Source: Bradyrhizobium sp. CCGUVB4N (lineage in GTDB: Bacteria > Pseudomonadota > Alphaproteobacteria > Rhizobiales > Xanthobacteraceae). Taken from it: DNA of 64,000 nt. How positions within the stretch are numbered: position 1 is the stretch's first letter; each line of letters begins with the position of its first letter. The position numbers and the translations under genes are program-made. Where the stretch lies: assembly GCF_024199945.1 (NCBI RefSeq), contig NZ_JANADP010000001.1:2046001-2110000 (forward strand). The letters are read 5' to 3'. This document shows positions 7,149-14,980 of this stretch, in pieces. The notes under the pieces were generated by a model. It had not been told where the DNA came from and did no database searches. It was given only the letters and a program-made list of their open reading frames with translations.

Positions 7149-8011
7149 ACGTGCCGGCTCCGCGCATCGAGTTCGTTGGTCGGCCAGTTGCCGAAACCAT
7201 GCTCCGCAAGGTCGCGGAGGGGCTTCGTCGTGGCGATGTCGTGCCCTATCTCGGACCCGGCGTGATGGATTCGTCGAACACGAGCGCGCCGATGAATCCG
7301 GAGGACTTGGCGGCATTCTTCGGCACCAAGGTGACGTTGCCAAAGCGCACGAGAGGGAATGCCTGGGCTTCCGCACAGCACATCGAAATCACGAGGCACC
7401 GCACCACCGTAACAGCGATGATGGCGGACGCCTTTGGCGCGCCGATCGCGCCAGCGCAGCTACAACGGTATCTTGCAACGCTGCGGCTGCCGCTGATCGT
7501 TGACAGCTGGTACGATGGTGCGATGCGAAATTCGCTGGCGGGACACAGCAATTGGGGTGAGATCCAGGGCATCACCCGCGCCGGTCTGAGTGAGGATCGC
7601 TGGTATCGCTTCTACGATTGCGCAGGCCATGAAGTCGTTTCCTCTCTTGCAAGAAGTTGGACAACGGTCCTCTACAAGCCGCACGGCAGCGTCGTCCCAG
7701 CCAAGAATTTCCTGGTCTCCGACGCCGACTATGTTGAGGTGCTCACGGAAATCGACATACAGACGCCGATTCCCGGAGAGGTGAAGGCTCGCCGTACCGG
7801 CCGCAGCTTCCTGTTTCTGGGGTGCCGCTTCAACGACCAGCTCCTGCGCATCTATGCGCGACAAGTGTCAAAGCGCTCGTCCGACGTTCACTATGCCGTG
7901 GTCGAACCCGACACGCTCTCCAAAAATGAGCTCCGCTTTCTGGCCGACCAAGGCCTAACGCCACTCGCAGTTCCGCTTGCACGTGCTGTCGAGATCCTTT
8001 TGGCAGATTAG
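7145..8011 (+). CDS. SIR2-like domain protein in nif operon
   Basis: 288 residues. The segment LRKVAEGLRRGDVVPYLGPGVM near residues 20-40 resembles the nucleotide-binding start of SIR2-like proteins (GAG-type loop, here PYLGPG), and SRSLARSWTTV-like and GRSFLFLGCRFNDQLLRIYA later correspond to the SIR2_2 pattern of NTPase/NADase-associated families. No zinc-binding CxxC pairs are seen, so it is not a classical sirtuin deacetylase. Translationally coupled to nifT (ATGA overlap) and last gene of the operon. A nif-linked homologue is conserved in Bradyrhizobium as I recall; the function is unknown. NAD hydrolysis or nucleotide sensing is inference only. Confidence 0.65.
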   Translation: MNVPAPRIEFVGRPVAETMLRKVAEGLRRGDVVPYLGPGVMDSSNTSAPMNPEDLAAFFGTKVTLPKRTRGNAWASAQHIEITRHRTTVTAMMADAFGAPIAPAQLQRYLATLRLPLIVDSWYDGAMRNSLAGHSNWGEIQGITRAGLSEDRWYRFYDCAGHEVVSSLARSWTTVLYKPHGSVVPAKNFLVSDADYVEVLTEIDIQTPIPGEVKARRTGRSFLFLGCRFNDQLLRIYARQVSKRSSDVHYAVVEPDTLSKNELRFLADQGLTPLAVPLARAVEILLAD

Positions 8012-8175
8012 GGAGGCTTCTCGCGTGGGCATTTGACCAGCGCTTGGCGAGGCAGCTCTTACACCATCTTGCTGCCACCTGACGAGCCATGTTTCCAGCA
8101 AAAATGAGAAAGGAGCGGCGATACCTTCAGTCAACATCTTCTCGCGCCGCTAGGTGCCGTTTCGATCACAACGCA

Positions 8176-8191
8176 TGTCGGCTTTCCAACA
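8176..8191. promoter_or_regulatory. NifA upstream activator site before nifB
   Basis: TGTCGGCTTTCCAACA is an exact TGT-N10-ACA, centred about 108 bases before the predicted nifB transcription start. Confidence 0.75.
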
Positions 8192-8264
8192 CGCCCGGGC
8201 AAGAGGCACACCAAAGCGCTTCCTAACTCGTTGAACAAGGTCATGAAAGTTGCACGCCGAGCCG

Positions 8265-8280
8265 TGGCATGCGGATTGCT
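8265..8280 (+). promoter_or_regulatory. Sigma54 promoter of nifB
   Basis: TGGCATGCGGATTGCT contains GG-N10-GC with TGGCAT and TTGC elements. It lies 51 bases before the nifB start; the leader contains a ribosome site AAAGGGAG. It is preceded by the NifA site at 8176. Confidence 0.82.
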
Positions 8281-8330
8281 GAGCCTCAGATACCGAGAAA
8301 TCTCGCAGGCCTAAAGGGAGAACTGGATAA

Positions 8331-9887
8331 ATGGCGACTCCAATGCATCGGGGATCATCGAGCGACGCCATTGAAGACGGCGAGGTCACGCGGTCGATTG
8401 CCGAGCACAAGGGCTGTGGCAAAAGTAGCCGCGGCGGCGGAGCTAGATGCGGTTCGCCAGCAGGCTGCACTGATCTTCCAGCTGAGACATGGGAAAAGGT
8501 GAAAAAGCACCCCTGCTACAGCGAGGAAGCGCACCATCACTATGCGCGCATGCATGTCGCGGTCGCGCCAGCCTGCAACATCCAGTGCAATTACTGCAAT
8601 CGCAAATACGACTGTGCCAATGAATCGCGTCCGGGTGTGGTCAGCGAGAGGCTCACGCCTGAGCAGGCTGCCAGGAAAGTCATGGCCGTTGCCTCTACCA
8701 TTCCACAGATGACGGTGCTCGGTATCGCCGGTCCTGGCGACCCGCTCGCCAACCCCGAAAAGACGTTCAAGACCTTCGAGCTCGTGCACAAGGCTGCGCC
8801 GGATCTCAAGCTGTGCCTGTCAACCAACGGTCTCGCGCTACCCGATCACATCGACACCATTGCCAAGTTCAACGTCGAGCACGTCACGATCACGATCAAT
8901 ATGATCAACCCCGAGATCGGGGCAAAGATCTATCCTTGGATTTTCTACAACCACAAACGATACACGGGCGTCCAAGCCGCAAGGATCCTCACTGATCGCC
9001 AGCTTCAGGGCCTGGAGATGCTCACTCGGCGAGGGGTTCTCTGCAAGGTCAACTCGGTTATGATCCCCGAAATCAATGATCAGCACCTCGTCGAAGTGAG
9101 TAAGGCAGTGAAGTCGCGCGGCGCCTTCCTGCACAACATCATGCCGTTGATCTCTTCTCCCAAATATGGAACCGTTTTCGGTCTGAAGGGCCAGCGCAGC
9201 CCGACGGCACTTGAACTAAAGGCGCTGCAGGATAGCTGCGAGGGTGAGCTGCATATGATGCGCCACTGCCGGCAGTGCCGGGCCGATGCGATCGGGTTGC
9301 TAGGCGAAGACCGCAGCGCGGAGTTCACCATCGAAAAAATCGCGACGATCGACATCAAATACGATGTCGAGAGCCGCAACGCTTATCAGGCCAATGTCGA
9401 GAATGGCCGTGCCGCCAAGGCCGCGGCCAAGCACGCTAACCTTGCGGAACTCGCAGTTAGCCTCGGCGACACGAAGGTCCTGGTGGCGGTCGCGACCAAG
9501 GGCTCGGATCTGATAAACGAGCACTTTGGTCACGCCAAGGAGTTTCAAGTCTATGAGCTCTCCAGCGGTGGCGCCAAGTTCATTGGCCATCGCCGCGTCG
9601 ATCTGTATTGCCAGGGTGGCTATGCCGAAGAGGGAAAGCTCGCGACCATCATCCGCGCCATTAACGATTGCCACGCAGTATTCATCGCCAAAATTGGCGG
9701 CTGCCCCAGGGCGGAATTGATCAAGGCCGGCGTCGATCCCGTCGATCAATATGCTTATGAGCCTATCGATAAGTCGACGATCGCCTGGTTCAAGACCTAT
9801 CTCGAGAGGGTCACCAGCGGTGCGATCAAACATGTCGAACGCGGCGATGCTGCGATCCGCCAAGGCGCATTGATTACCGCGGCATGA
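8331..9887 (+). CDS. nifB: NifB, radical SAM FeMo-cofactor core synthase
   Basis: 518 residues. The radical SAM cluster motif CNIQCNYCNRKYDC is at about residues 80-93, preceded by the histidine-rich HPCYSEEAHHHYARMH segment; further cofactor ligands in GEDRS and the RHCRQCRADAIG motif (about 314-325) are present. The last roughly 120 residues (VLVAVATKGSDLINEHFGHA onwards) form the NifX/NafY-like carrier domain fused to NifB in proteobacteria. NifB inserts carbide and builds NifB-co, the first committed step of FeMo-co synthesis. Own sigma54 promoter; fdxN follows 12 bases downstream, as its electron donor. Confidence 0.96.
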   Translation: MATPMHRGSSSDAIEDGEVTRSIAEHKGCGKSSRGGGARCGSPAGCTDLPAETWEKVKKHPCYSEEAHHHYARMHVAVAPACNIQCNYCNRKYDCANESRPGVVSERLTPEQAARKVMAVASTIPQMTVLGIAGPGDPLANPEKTFKTFELVHKAAPDLKLCLSTNGLALPDHIDTIAKFNVEHVTITINMINPEIGAKIYPWIFYNHKRYTGVQAARILTDRQLQGLEMLTRRGVLCKVNSVMIPEINDQHLVEVSKAVKSRGAFLHNIMPLISSPKYGTVFGLKGQRSPTALELKALQDSCEGELHMMRHCRQCRADAIGLLGEDRSAEFTIEKIATIDIKYDVESRNAYQANVENGRAAKAAAKHANLAELAVSLGDTKVLVAVATKGSDLINEHFGHAKEFQVYELSSGGAKFIGHRRVDLYCQGGYAEEGKLATIIRAINDCHAVFIAKIGGCPRAELIKAGVDPVDQYAYEPIDKSTIAWFKTYLERVTSGAIKHVERGDAAIRQGALITAA

Positions 9888-9899
9888 GAGAGGAAAAAC

Positions 9900-10124
9900 A
9901 TGCCGTTCAAGATCGTCGCCTCTCAATGCACGAGCTGTTCGGCGTGTGAGCCGGAATGCCCCAATGTCGCGATCGCGGAGAAGGGCGGAACATTCATGAT
10001 CGATCCTGAGAAGTGCACCGAATGTATCGGCCATTTCGACGAGCCGCAATGCGTGGCGGTCTGCCCAGTCGACAATACCTGCGTCCTCGATACCTCGCTT
10101 GCACGCCACCAGGCGCGCAGGTGA
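9900..10124 (+). CDS. fdxN: 2[4Fe-4S] ferredoxin FdxN
   Basis: 74 residues with [15 protein letters not shown] and, after an insert, [18 protein letters not shown], the long second motif (C-x2-C-x8-C-x3-C) of nif-linked 2[4Fe-4S] ferredoxins. All eight cysteines are in place. It is co-transcribed with nifB (12-base gap) and in other rhizobia and Azotobacter is needed for NifB activity or electron delivery to nitrogenase. In Bradyrhizobium this position has been named frxA. The ribosome site is GAGAGGAAAAAC. Confidence 0.9.
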   Translation: MPFKIVASQCTSCSACEPECPNVAIAEKGGTFMIDPEKCTECIGHFDEPQCVAVCPVDNTCVLDTSLARHQARR

Positions 10125-10462
10125 GCGATGGAAATGACATGAACTTCCAGAAGAGACGATTGGTGCGACGAGCTATCCGAATGATGCTCCGAGCCGGCTG
10201 GCGCGCCGGCCGCGACCTTTGTCTTGCGATCAGCCCAAGTGGATGTTCGGGGCTTGCCGGTGGGATCAGCCTGAAGCCGCAGGCCATTGTTGCTGGGGTC
10301 AAGCACGATGACGTCTGGCGGGTTGTTCGCCGGGAGAGACTGCCACACGGCACGACGATGTGCCGACCGATTTCGTTGATAAGCCGAAGCGGACCGGGTT
10401 CGTATTGCAAGATCGCAAGCAAGTCTCTTGCGGGGACCATTGATTTCAAGAGGCGACCCGCG
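10125..10462. other. Intergenic stretch in the nifB operon
   Basis: 338 bases between fdxN and the TPR gene. The TPR frame is open through here (an ATG at about 10139 would give an N-terminal extension rich in Arg and lacking TPR character), but the protein beginning at 10463 looks complete. I see no sigma54 element or recognisable gene; it may be decayed coding DNA. Confidence 0.4.
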
Positions 10463-10993
10463 ATGCCAGATGCCCTGTTCAGTCCGCAGTCCGAGATCAA
10501 CGAGGTACTCCTCGCCAGGACCTTGCTTGGGGATGGGCTGCCCAGCGAGGCCGAGCATCACTTGTGGCAAGCAAGCCTCTCCTATCACCTTGATGAGGTC
10601 GCCGAAAGCCACCTGCGCAAGGCCGCAGGCCTGGCACCAGGGCACGCGGCCGTGCTGATCGGCTTATTTCGCTTCTATTTCTATAAGGCCCGGCTCGCCG
10701 AGGCGCTTGAGGTTGCCAAGCTCTGCATAAGCAAGGCGTCGGAGATGAACAATCTCCCATCGGACTGGCGTCTTGTCCGTGCCCATGATGCGGCGTTCGG
10801 TCGATATGAAGATATTCTGCCGCGGTTCTTTCTGTTCACGCTGAAAGGATACGCTTATTTGCAGATGCGCCTCGGTCAAATCGAGGAAGGGCGGTTAGCC
10901 GTTCAAAAGCTTCTTGAGATCGATCCCACCGATAAGATCGGTGCCAAAGTTCTCCTACGTGTCCTCGAACGTATGGGGCAGGCGGATGAGTGA
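10463..10993 (+). CDS. TPR-repeat protein of the nifB operon
   Basis: 176 residues from ATG 10463 (MPDALFSPQSEINEVLLART), which follows AGAGGCGACCCGCG; the frame is open upstream but that part does not look like protein. Contains tandem helix pairs of TPR type, for example HLWQASLSYHLDEVAESHLR and [19 protein letters not shown], then AYLQMRLGQIEEGRLAVQKL with the canonical TPR alanine/glycine pattern near the C-terminus. Probably a cytoplasmic protein-protein adaptor. It overlaps the Fe-S LRV gene by 8 bases, so the two are translationally coupled and may act together on nitrogenase assembly (inference). Confidence 0.7.
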   Translation: MPDALFSPQSEINEVLLARTLLGDGLPSEAEHHLWQASLSYHLDEVAESHLRKAAGLAPGHAAVLIGLFRFYFYKARLAEALEVAKLCISKASEMNNLPSDWRLVRAHDAAFGRYEDILPRFFLFTLKGYAYLQMRLGQIEEGRLAVQKLLEIDPTDKIGAKVLLRVLERMGQADE

Positions 10994-11729
10994 GGACATT
11001 GGCAAGGCGAGAAATTGGCAGGGCAATCAGATCAATTGCGCCTGCTGCGCGCATATTGCTCTGAATCGCAACGGCTGCTGTCAACTCAAGCATGCTTGCG
11101 TCAACGACCGCTATGCCGGACGTATCGACTGCTTCTTCGAGAGAAATCCGAGCCTGGCCGACGCCTACCTCGCTCACCCGCATTTTGAAGTGCGCGCGAT
11201 CGCGGCGAGATTCGCCAACGTCTTCCTGCTGCCGCCATTGCTCCACGATCACGACGAAACCGTGCGTTGGAGCGCCGTCCGCCGCCTGCCCAAGCGTTTC
11301 GCCCTGCAGCTTCGCAACGACCCTCATCACGAAGTTAGGATGTGGGTCGCGACACTGCTTGAAGGCGACGAACTTCTGCCGATGGCCTCGGATGAATATT
11401 ACTACGTCCGCCTTGTAGTTGCGCGGCGGATTGCGCCCATGCTGCTCCGCGGAATGATCCGCGACGAGGACGCTGAGGTTCGTTGCGCCGTGGCGCGACG
11501 CCTCCCGGAGAAGTGGTTGCTCGGCCTGATCAATGACCGTGACGCATTGGTGCGGTTGGAGGTAGTTCAACGCCTGCCGGCGGAGTTGTTGTCGCTTCTG
11601 CGCCACGACCCGGATTGGCGTATCCGGCATGAGATCGCAAGCCGGATCGTGCCCTCCGAGCTCATGGGCCTTGTCGATGACCCATATAGCCTGGTGCGCG
11701 AAGTTGCGCGCTCGCGGCTTGTCCGATAG
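10986..11729 (+). CDS. Leucine-rich-repeat-variant (LRV) protein with N-terminal 4Fe-4S cluster
   Basis: 247 residues. The N-terminus holds a cysteine cluster CACCAHIALNRNGCCQLKHAC (about residues 19-39), matching the 4Fe-4S module of the Azotobacter LRV protein. The rest is a run of about eight 24-residue LRV repeats with the pattern D-x-x-x-x-VR-x-x-VA-R-R (for example EDAEVRCAVARRLPEKWLLG, DRDALVRLEVVQRLPAELLS). LRV repeats build a superhelix of alpha and 3-10 helices, probably for protein binding. Starts inside the TPR gene (ATGAGTGA overlap) and lies directly before two nifZ genes, so a nitrogenase-maturation role is plausible but unproven. Confidence 0.82.
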   Translation: MSEDIGKARNWQGNQINCACCAHIALNRNGCCQLKHACVNDRYAGRIDCFFERNPSLADAYLAHPHFEVRAIAARFANVFLLPPLLHDHDETVRWSAVRRLPKRFALQLRNDPHHEVRMWVATLLEGDELLPMASDEYYYVRLVVARRIAPMLLRGMIRDEDAEVRCAVARRLPEKWLLGLINDRDALVRLEVVQRLPAELLSLLRHDPDWRIRHEIASRIVPSELMGLVDDPYSLVREVARSRLVR

Positions 11730-11756
11730 CCGGGACAAGAACAGGGGACCCTTGGC

Positions 11757-12077
11757 ATGAACAATATTGTGGCTGATAGTGACATCGTCGAGCTGACTGC
11801 ACGACCGTTCTTCGACTTTGGCGAGAAGGTGCGTGCCAACTGCACCATCCGAAATGACGGCACCTACGCCGGCAAGGAGATCGGCGACATCCTGGCCAAG
11901 AAGGGCGAGGTCGGCTACGTCATATCGATCGGCACTTTCTTGCAGCGGTTTTACATCTACGGCGTTGAATTCATCCAAAGCGGTCACCGGGTCGGCATGA
12001 AGCGAAACGAGCTCGATCCGGTCATACCACGCGCCGAAGTCGAGGACCTGCGCTTGCCGGGAGCCGACGATGATTGA
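11757..12077 (+). CDS. nifZ: NifZ family protein (copy 1)
   Basis: 106 residues with the NifZ core: FDFGEKVRANCTIRNDGTYA, then GDILAKKGEVGYVISIGTFL and YIYGVEFIQSGHRVGMKRNEL. NifZ helps maturation of the nitrogenase P-cluster in the MoFe protein, acting as a chaperone-like factor. The SH3-like fold is carried by the KGEVGYV and VGMK strands. Its stop overlaps the start of a second, shorter NifZ (12070), so the two are coupled. An N-terminal extension MNNIVADSDIVEL precedes the core. Confidence 0.88.
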   Translation: MNNIVADSDIVELTARPFFDFGEKVRANCTIRNDGTYAGKEIGDILAKKGEVGYVISIGTFLQRFYIYGVEFIQSGHRVGMKRNELDPVIPRAEVEDLRLPGADDD

Positions 12078-12309
12078 AGCCAGACTGCCAAAATTTCAGC
12101 AGGGCCAGCGCGTCAAGGCGATGTTTGACCTGATCAATGACGGATCCTTTCCCGATGCCCCAACGGAAGGGCTCCTGGTCAGCCTCGGCGACATCGGCAA
12201 GATCGTCCAAGTGCGCCGGCACACGGAAGCGAACCTTCCGATCTATCTCGTCGAGTTCGGTGAGAACTTGGTCGTCGGTTGCCTCGAAAGCGAAATCGGC
12301 CAGGTCTAG
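12070..12309 (+). CDS. NifZ family protein (copy 2, short)
   Basis: 79 residues, again with the NifZ pattern: FQQGQRVKAMFDLINDGSFP, GLLVSLGDIGKIVQVRRHTE and IYLVEFGENLVVGCLESEI. It is shorter at both ends than copy 1 and only distantly similar, so an old duplication rather than a recent one. It starts 8 bases inside copy 1. The two may act as a pair, or this copy may have a separate assembly role; the sequence does not decide. Confidence 0.8.
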   Translation: MIEARLPKFQQGQRVKAMFDLINDGSFPDAPTEGLLVSLGDIGKIVQVRRHTEANLPIYLVEFGENLVVGCLESEIGQV

Positions 12310-12321
12310 GAAGTAGACGCG

Positions 12322-12675
12322 ATGAACGCGGCCTTAGACATAAATCCGAACCTACCCGTGCATCCCAACGACATCGATCGCAGGCGCATCGAGCGCGCGC
12401 TGAAGTCGAGAGAGCGCTATCGTTATGTCTCAGCCAACATCACCGGAGTTGCCGGCGGCTACTTGATCGAATGCCCATGCTGCTCGCGCAATATCGACGT
12501 TAAGGGCGGCATCATTGACGTGGCCGTGCTGCGCCATGACGGGGCAAGCGCCAACTGGCAGGTATTCCGAAAAGATCACAAGCACGGCGTCTGGAAACTG
12601 CACTCCACGCACAAGCGTTTGGCAGCAGTTACCGATCTATTGAACGTCGATGCGGAACGCGTGTTCTGGCAATAA
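12322..12675 (+). CDS. Unrecognised nif-operon protein with CPCC motif
   Basis: 117 residues. N-terminal NPNLPVHPNDIDRRRIERAL, then a short beta region with the motif YLIECPCCSRNIDVKGGI, a possible metal or redox site, and a C-terminal KLHSTHKRLAAVTDLLNVDA. No membrane segment or signal peptide. Follows nifZ copy 2 by 12 bases, with AGGAAGTAGACG as ribosome site, and precedes a small protein by 11 bases, so it belongs to the same transcript. I know no function; the conservation of this place in Bradyrhizobium nif clusters is my recollection only. Confidence 0.62.
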   Translation: MNAALDINPNLPVHPNDIDRRRIERALKSRERYRYVSANITGVAGGYLIECPCCSRNIDVKGGIIDVAVLRHDGASANWQVFRKDHKHGVWKLHSTHKRLAAVTDLLNVDAERVFWQ

Positions 12676-12686
12676 GGACCCGTTCT

Positions 12687-12956
12687 ATGGCTCTGGGAGC
12701 AGGCGAAATTGCGGACATCGAGCGGACGCTCGCGTCATTCGATGATGCTTCTCAAGCCTATGCGGTGTTGCGACAGGGGTATCCGCATCTCGCCTGGATC
12801 CGCTGCGACTCGTCAGACCTTACCGAAACGCCTTTTTACAGCGTCGGACAATTCGACCTGCATTTGCTCGATAGCGCGGACCATTGTGCCCGGATCACGG
12901 ATGATCCGACGCGGGCGACCGGCATTGTGCTCGCCAAGCGGGCCGTCGAGCCGTGA
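12687..12956 (+). CDS. Small conserved nif-cluster protein
   Basis: 89 residues: GEIADIERTLASFDDASQAYA, AWIRCDSSDLTETPFYSVGQ and FDLHLLDSADHCARITDDPT, ending GIVLAKRAVEP. It resembles small uncharacterised proteins (possibly the DUF6129 group) reported in nif clusters; I am not certain of the family name. Acidic and cytoplasmic. Its stop overlaps the start of the DegT-like gene (ATG/GTG region 12953-12956), so it is co-translated with it. Confidence 0.6.
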   Translation: MALGAGEIADIERTLASFDDASQAYAVLRQGYPHLAWIRCDSSDLTETPFYSVGQFDLHLLDSADHCARITDDPTRATGIVLAKRAVEP

Positions 12957-14164
12957 CCGGACCAGCTCTAGGCCACGGCCTCGTTGCCAAGGCGGACGAA
13001 GAGCCGGTTCCAACGGGCTATGAATCCTTGATTCCGTTGTCGGATCCTGACATTACCTCGGCCGAAATCGCGGCAGTAGATCGCGTGTTGCGCTCGCCGC
13101 GGCCGTCTAACGGCCCGCTCACGGAACAATTCGAGGCGGCATTTGCCACCTATCTCGGGCGGAACTATGCCGTTGCGGTACCGAGCGGGACCATCGGCCT
13201 TCTGCTGTCTCTGAAAGCTTGCGGCATCGCCGCAGGCGACGAGGTGATCGTCTCGTCCTATTCATATCGCGAAACTGCACACGGCGTCAGCCTCGCCGGT
13301 GTGCGGCCGGTATTTGCGGACATCGACTATTGGTCCGGGACGCTCGCGCCGCAGAAAGTTGAGGAGCGCATCACGCCAAAGACCCGCGCCATCCTCGCCG
13401 CCAATGCCAATGGCTATCCCGCAGCCTGGTCGGAGCTGCGCGATATCGCGAGAAGGCGTAATCTTCTGCTGCTGGAAGATTCGACTGAGGCCGTCGCCTC
13501 ACGTTATAAGGGCCAATTGGTCGGCACCTTCGGCGATGTCGCTGTGTTTGACCTCGCGCAGCCCTCGCTTCTGACCTGCGGCGAAGGCGGCATAGTGGTT
13601 ACCGATGATATCGACCTTGCGGTGGCACTTCGTCGTCACCGTTCGGACCGGACTGACGAGCGTTCTTCCGCTACCGTCGGTTCGGCTGCGCCATATCAAG
13701 CCGAAATGAGCGATCTGTCCGCTGCGCTGGGGATTACGCAGCTAAGGCGTATCGACGAGATACTCGAGCGTCGCCGGCTGATTGAACAGCTTTATGCAAC
13801 GCATATGCAGTCGTTCGAAGGCATCAAACCGCCCTATGTTGGACCCGACGTGACTGAAGTGAACTGGTTCCTTTATGTTGTCCATCTCGGGACGCGTTTC
13901 ACGCGCTCCAGCCGCGACGCGATCGTCGAGGATCTCCGCGTTGAGCAGACCGAGGCTGCGGCTTACAACCATCCTCTGCACCTGCAGCGGCATTATCTCG
14001 ATCTCGGTTATCGCCGTGGCGATCTGCCAGTGACCGAAAAGATCTCCGATCGCGCCGTTGCACTGCCATTTCATACGCATCTCACTGATAGCCAGATCGA
14101 ATTCATTGTCCAGACCATGAAAGACGCCTCAATCAATGTAGGCGCGGGCGCGGCGATCTACTGA
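12953..14164 (+). CDS. DegT/DnrJ/EryC1/StrS-type aminotransferase fold protein, PLP lysine replaced
   Basis: 403 residues with the fold-type-I pattern of sugar aminotransferases: RSPRPSNGPLTEQFEAAFAT, VAVPSGTIGLLLSLKACGIA, AGDEVIVSSYSYRETAHGVS, LLLEDSTEAVASRYKG and LLTCGEGGIVVTDD. In active members the internal-aldimine lysine sits five residues before that GEGG (pattern K-x-I-x-x-GEGG). Here the segment is AQPSLLTCGEGG, with serine there. So it may not form the normal PLP Schiff base and could be a sugar dehydratase-like or non-catalytic relative. The annotated start lies inside the end of the upstream gene; an internal methionine is lacking nearby, so GTG 12953 is used. Last gene of the nifB operon. 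Confidence 0.78.
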   Translation: MTGPALGHGLVAKADEEPVPTGYESLIPLSDPDITSAEIAAVDRVLRSPRPSNGPLTEQFEAAFATYLGRNYAVAVPSGTIGLLLSLKACGIAAGDEVIVSSYSYRETAHGVSLAGVRPVFADIDYWSGTLAPQKVEERITPKTRAILAANANGYPAAWSELRDIARRRNLLLLEDSTEAVASRYKGQLVGTFGDVAVFDLAQPSLLTCGEGGIVVTDDIDLAVALRRHRSDRTDERSSATVGSAAPYQAEMSDLSAALGITQLRRIDEILERRRLIEQLYATHMQSFEGIKPPYVGPDVTEVNWFLYVVHLGTRFTRSSRDAIVEDLRVEQTEAAAYNHPLHLQRHYLDLGYRRGDLPVTEKISDRAVALPFHTHLTDSQIEFIVQTMKDASINVGAGAAIY

Positions 14165-14580
14165 ACAGCCGCAAATTGCGGAGAAGGCGAGAAAAAGATC
14201 TCGCTCGTCATCCTACCGGAAGGTGGAACCATGGGCCTATCGTCACTCCGGCTTGCCGCGGAGATCGCGATCCATACGGACGTCCAGCCATGAGTCGCCG
14301 AATGGTCAAGGATCTGAGGAAGCTGCCGGAATATGCGGTCGCAGTCGCACCGAGCTGCCGTGAGTTGTCGAGCCAGGAACTCATGGCAGAGCCTATCGCC
14401 GCCACGCGACGACGATGTCGGCGATCGATCTATCCTTGTTATCTTCGCGACGGTCCGCCCGCGGGATTGTCGACCAATGCGCGTCGCTTCCATCCGTGTC
14501 GGCGGAAGTCCTTTCAAATGGTCCTGTCGAGAGTTGGTTTGGTGCTTGCATGAAACCGGGCGAGAGCAGGAGTAAGCGAC
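14165..14580. other. Gene-poor stretch before bolA remnant
   Basis: 416 bases with several short overlapping frames (for example 14290-14553, MSRRMVKDLRKLPEYAVAVA) that change character along their length and lack ribosome sites. Fragments such as VGDRSILVIFATVRPR in another frame suggest decayed coding sequence. No sigma54 element found. Confidence 0.4.
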
Positions 14581-14838
14581 ATGGTGATGGCTGGGCTGGC
14601 AATTGAGGCCTTGATCGGCGAGGCGCTTCCGGAGGCGAATGTGATCGTGACCGATCTGGCGGGCACCGGACACCACTGCGGGGCGCGAATCGTCTCGCAG
14701 GCCCTTGCCGGCAAGAGCCGCATCCAACAGCATCGGATGATCCATGCCGCGTTAGGGAGCAAAACGATCGACACGTTTCGACGCGCTCGTGCTCGAAACC
14801 CTCGTGCCGAAACGAGTCACTTGCAAGGGAACATCATG
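14581..14838 (+). pseudogene. BolA-family protein, frameshifted near the C-terminus
   Basis: The first 60 or so residues are a BolA-like protein: IEALIGEALPEANVIVTDLA, GTGHHCGARIVSQAL and IQQHRMIHAALGSK, including the conserved HHC-like cluster-binding/nucleic-acid loop. The last helix expected in BolA appears only in the next frame (FDALVLETLVPKR, from about 14777, ending TGA 14836-14838). In the primary frame the protein runs on without BolA character to 14973. A good ribosome site (AGGAGTAAGCGAC) precedes ATG 14581. BolA proteins partner monothiol glutaredoxins in Fe-S trafficking; the last helix being out of frame suggests recent loss, or a sequencing error. Confidence 0.62.
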
Positions 14839-14973
14839 AGCGACCTACCCGAACAATGCACTAAGAACTTTAATTGTGGAGGTGACATCAAGCCGTCTTC
14901 GAACGGGCCGATCGTCATGCGACCCTATGTCAAAGCAGAGTCTCGCGGCCATTGCGACATCGCATTGCGGTAA
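14836..14973 (+). CDS. Possible small cysteine-containing protein
   Basis: 45 residues beginning MSDLPEQCTKNFNCGGDIKP and ending ESRGHCDIALR. Its ATG overlaps the stop that the bolA frame would use if restored (ATGA at 14836-14839), an arrangement typical of coupled genes. Three cysteines. The downstream 2Fe-2S ferredoxin starts 7 bases later. Not recognised; could equally be the tail of the frameshifted bolA reading frame. Confidence 0.3.
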   Translation: MSDLPEQCTKNFNCGGDIKPSSNGPIVMRPYVKAESRGHCDIALR

Positions 14974-14980
14974 CAGAAGT

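Noticed and set aside
10013..10462. Long N-terminal extension of the TPR gene
   Set aside because: Overlaps fdxN and is not protein-like; ATG 10463 gives a compact TPR protein.
10836..11987. 383-codon minus frame opposite the LRV gene
   Set aside because: Antisense to the repeat protein with clear LRV and Fe-S motifs; composition follows codon mirror of GC-rich repeats.
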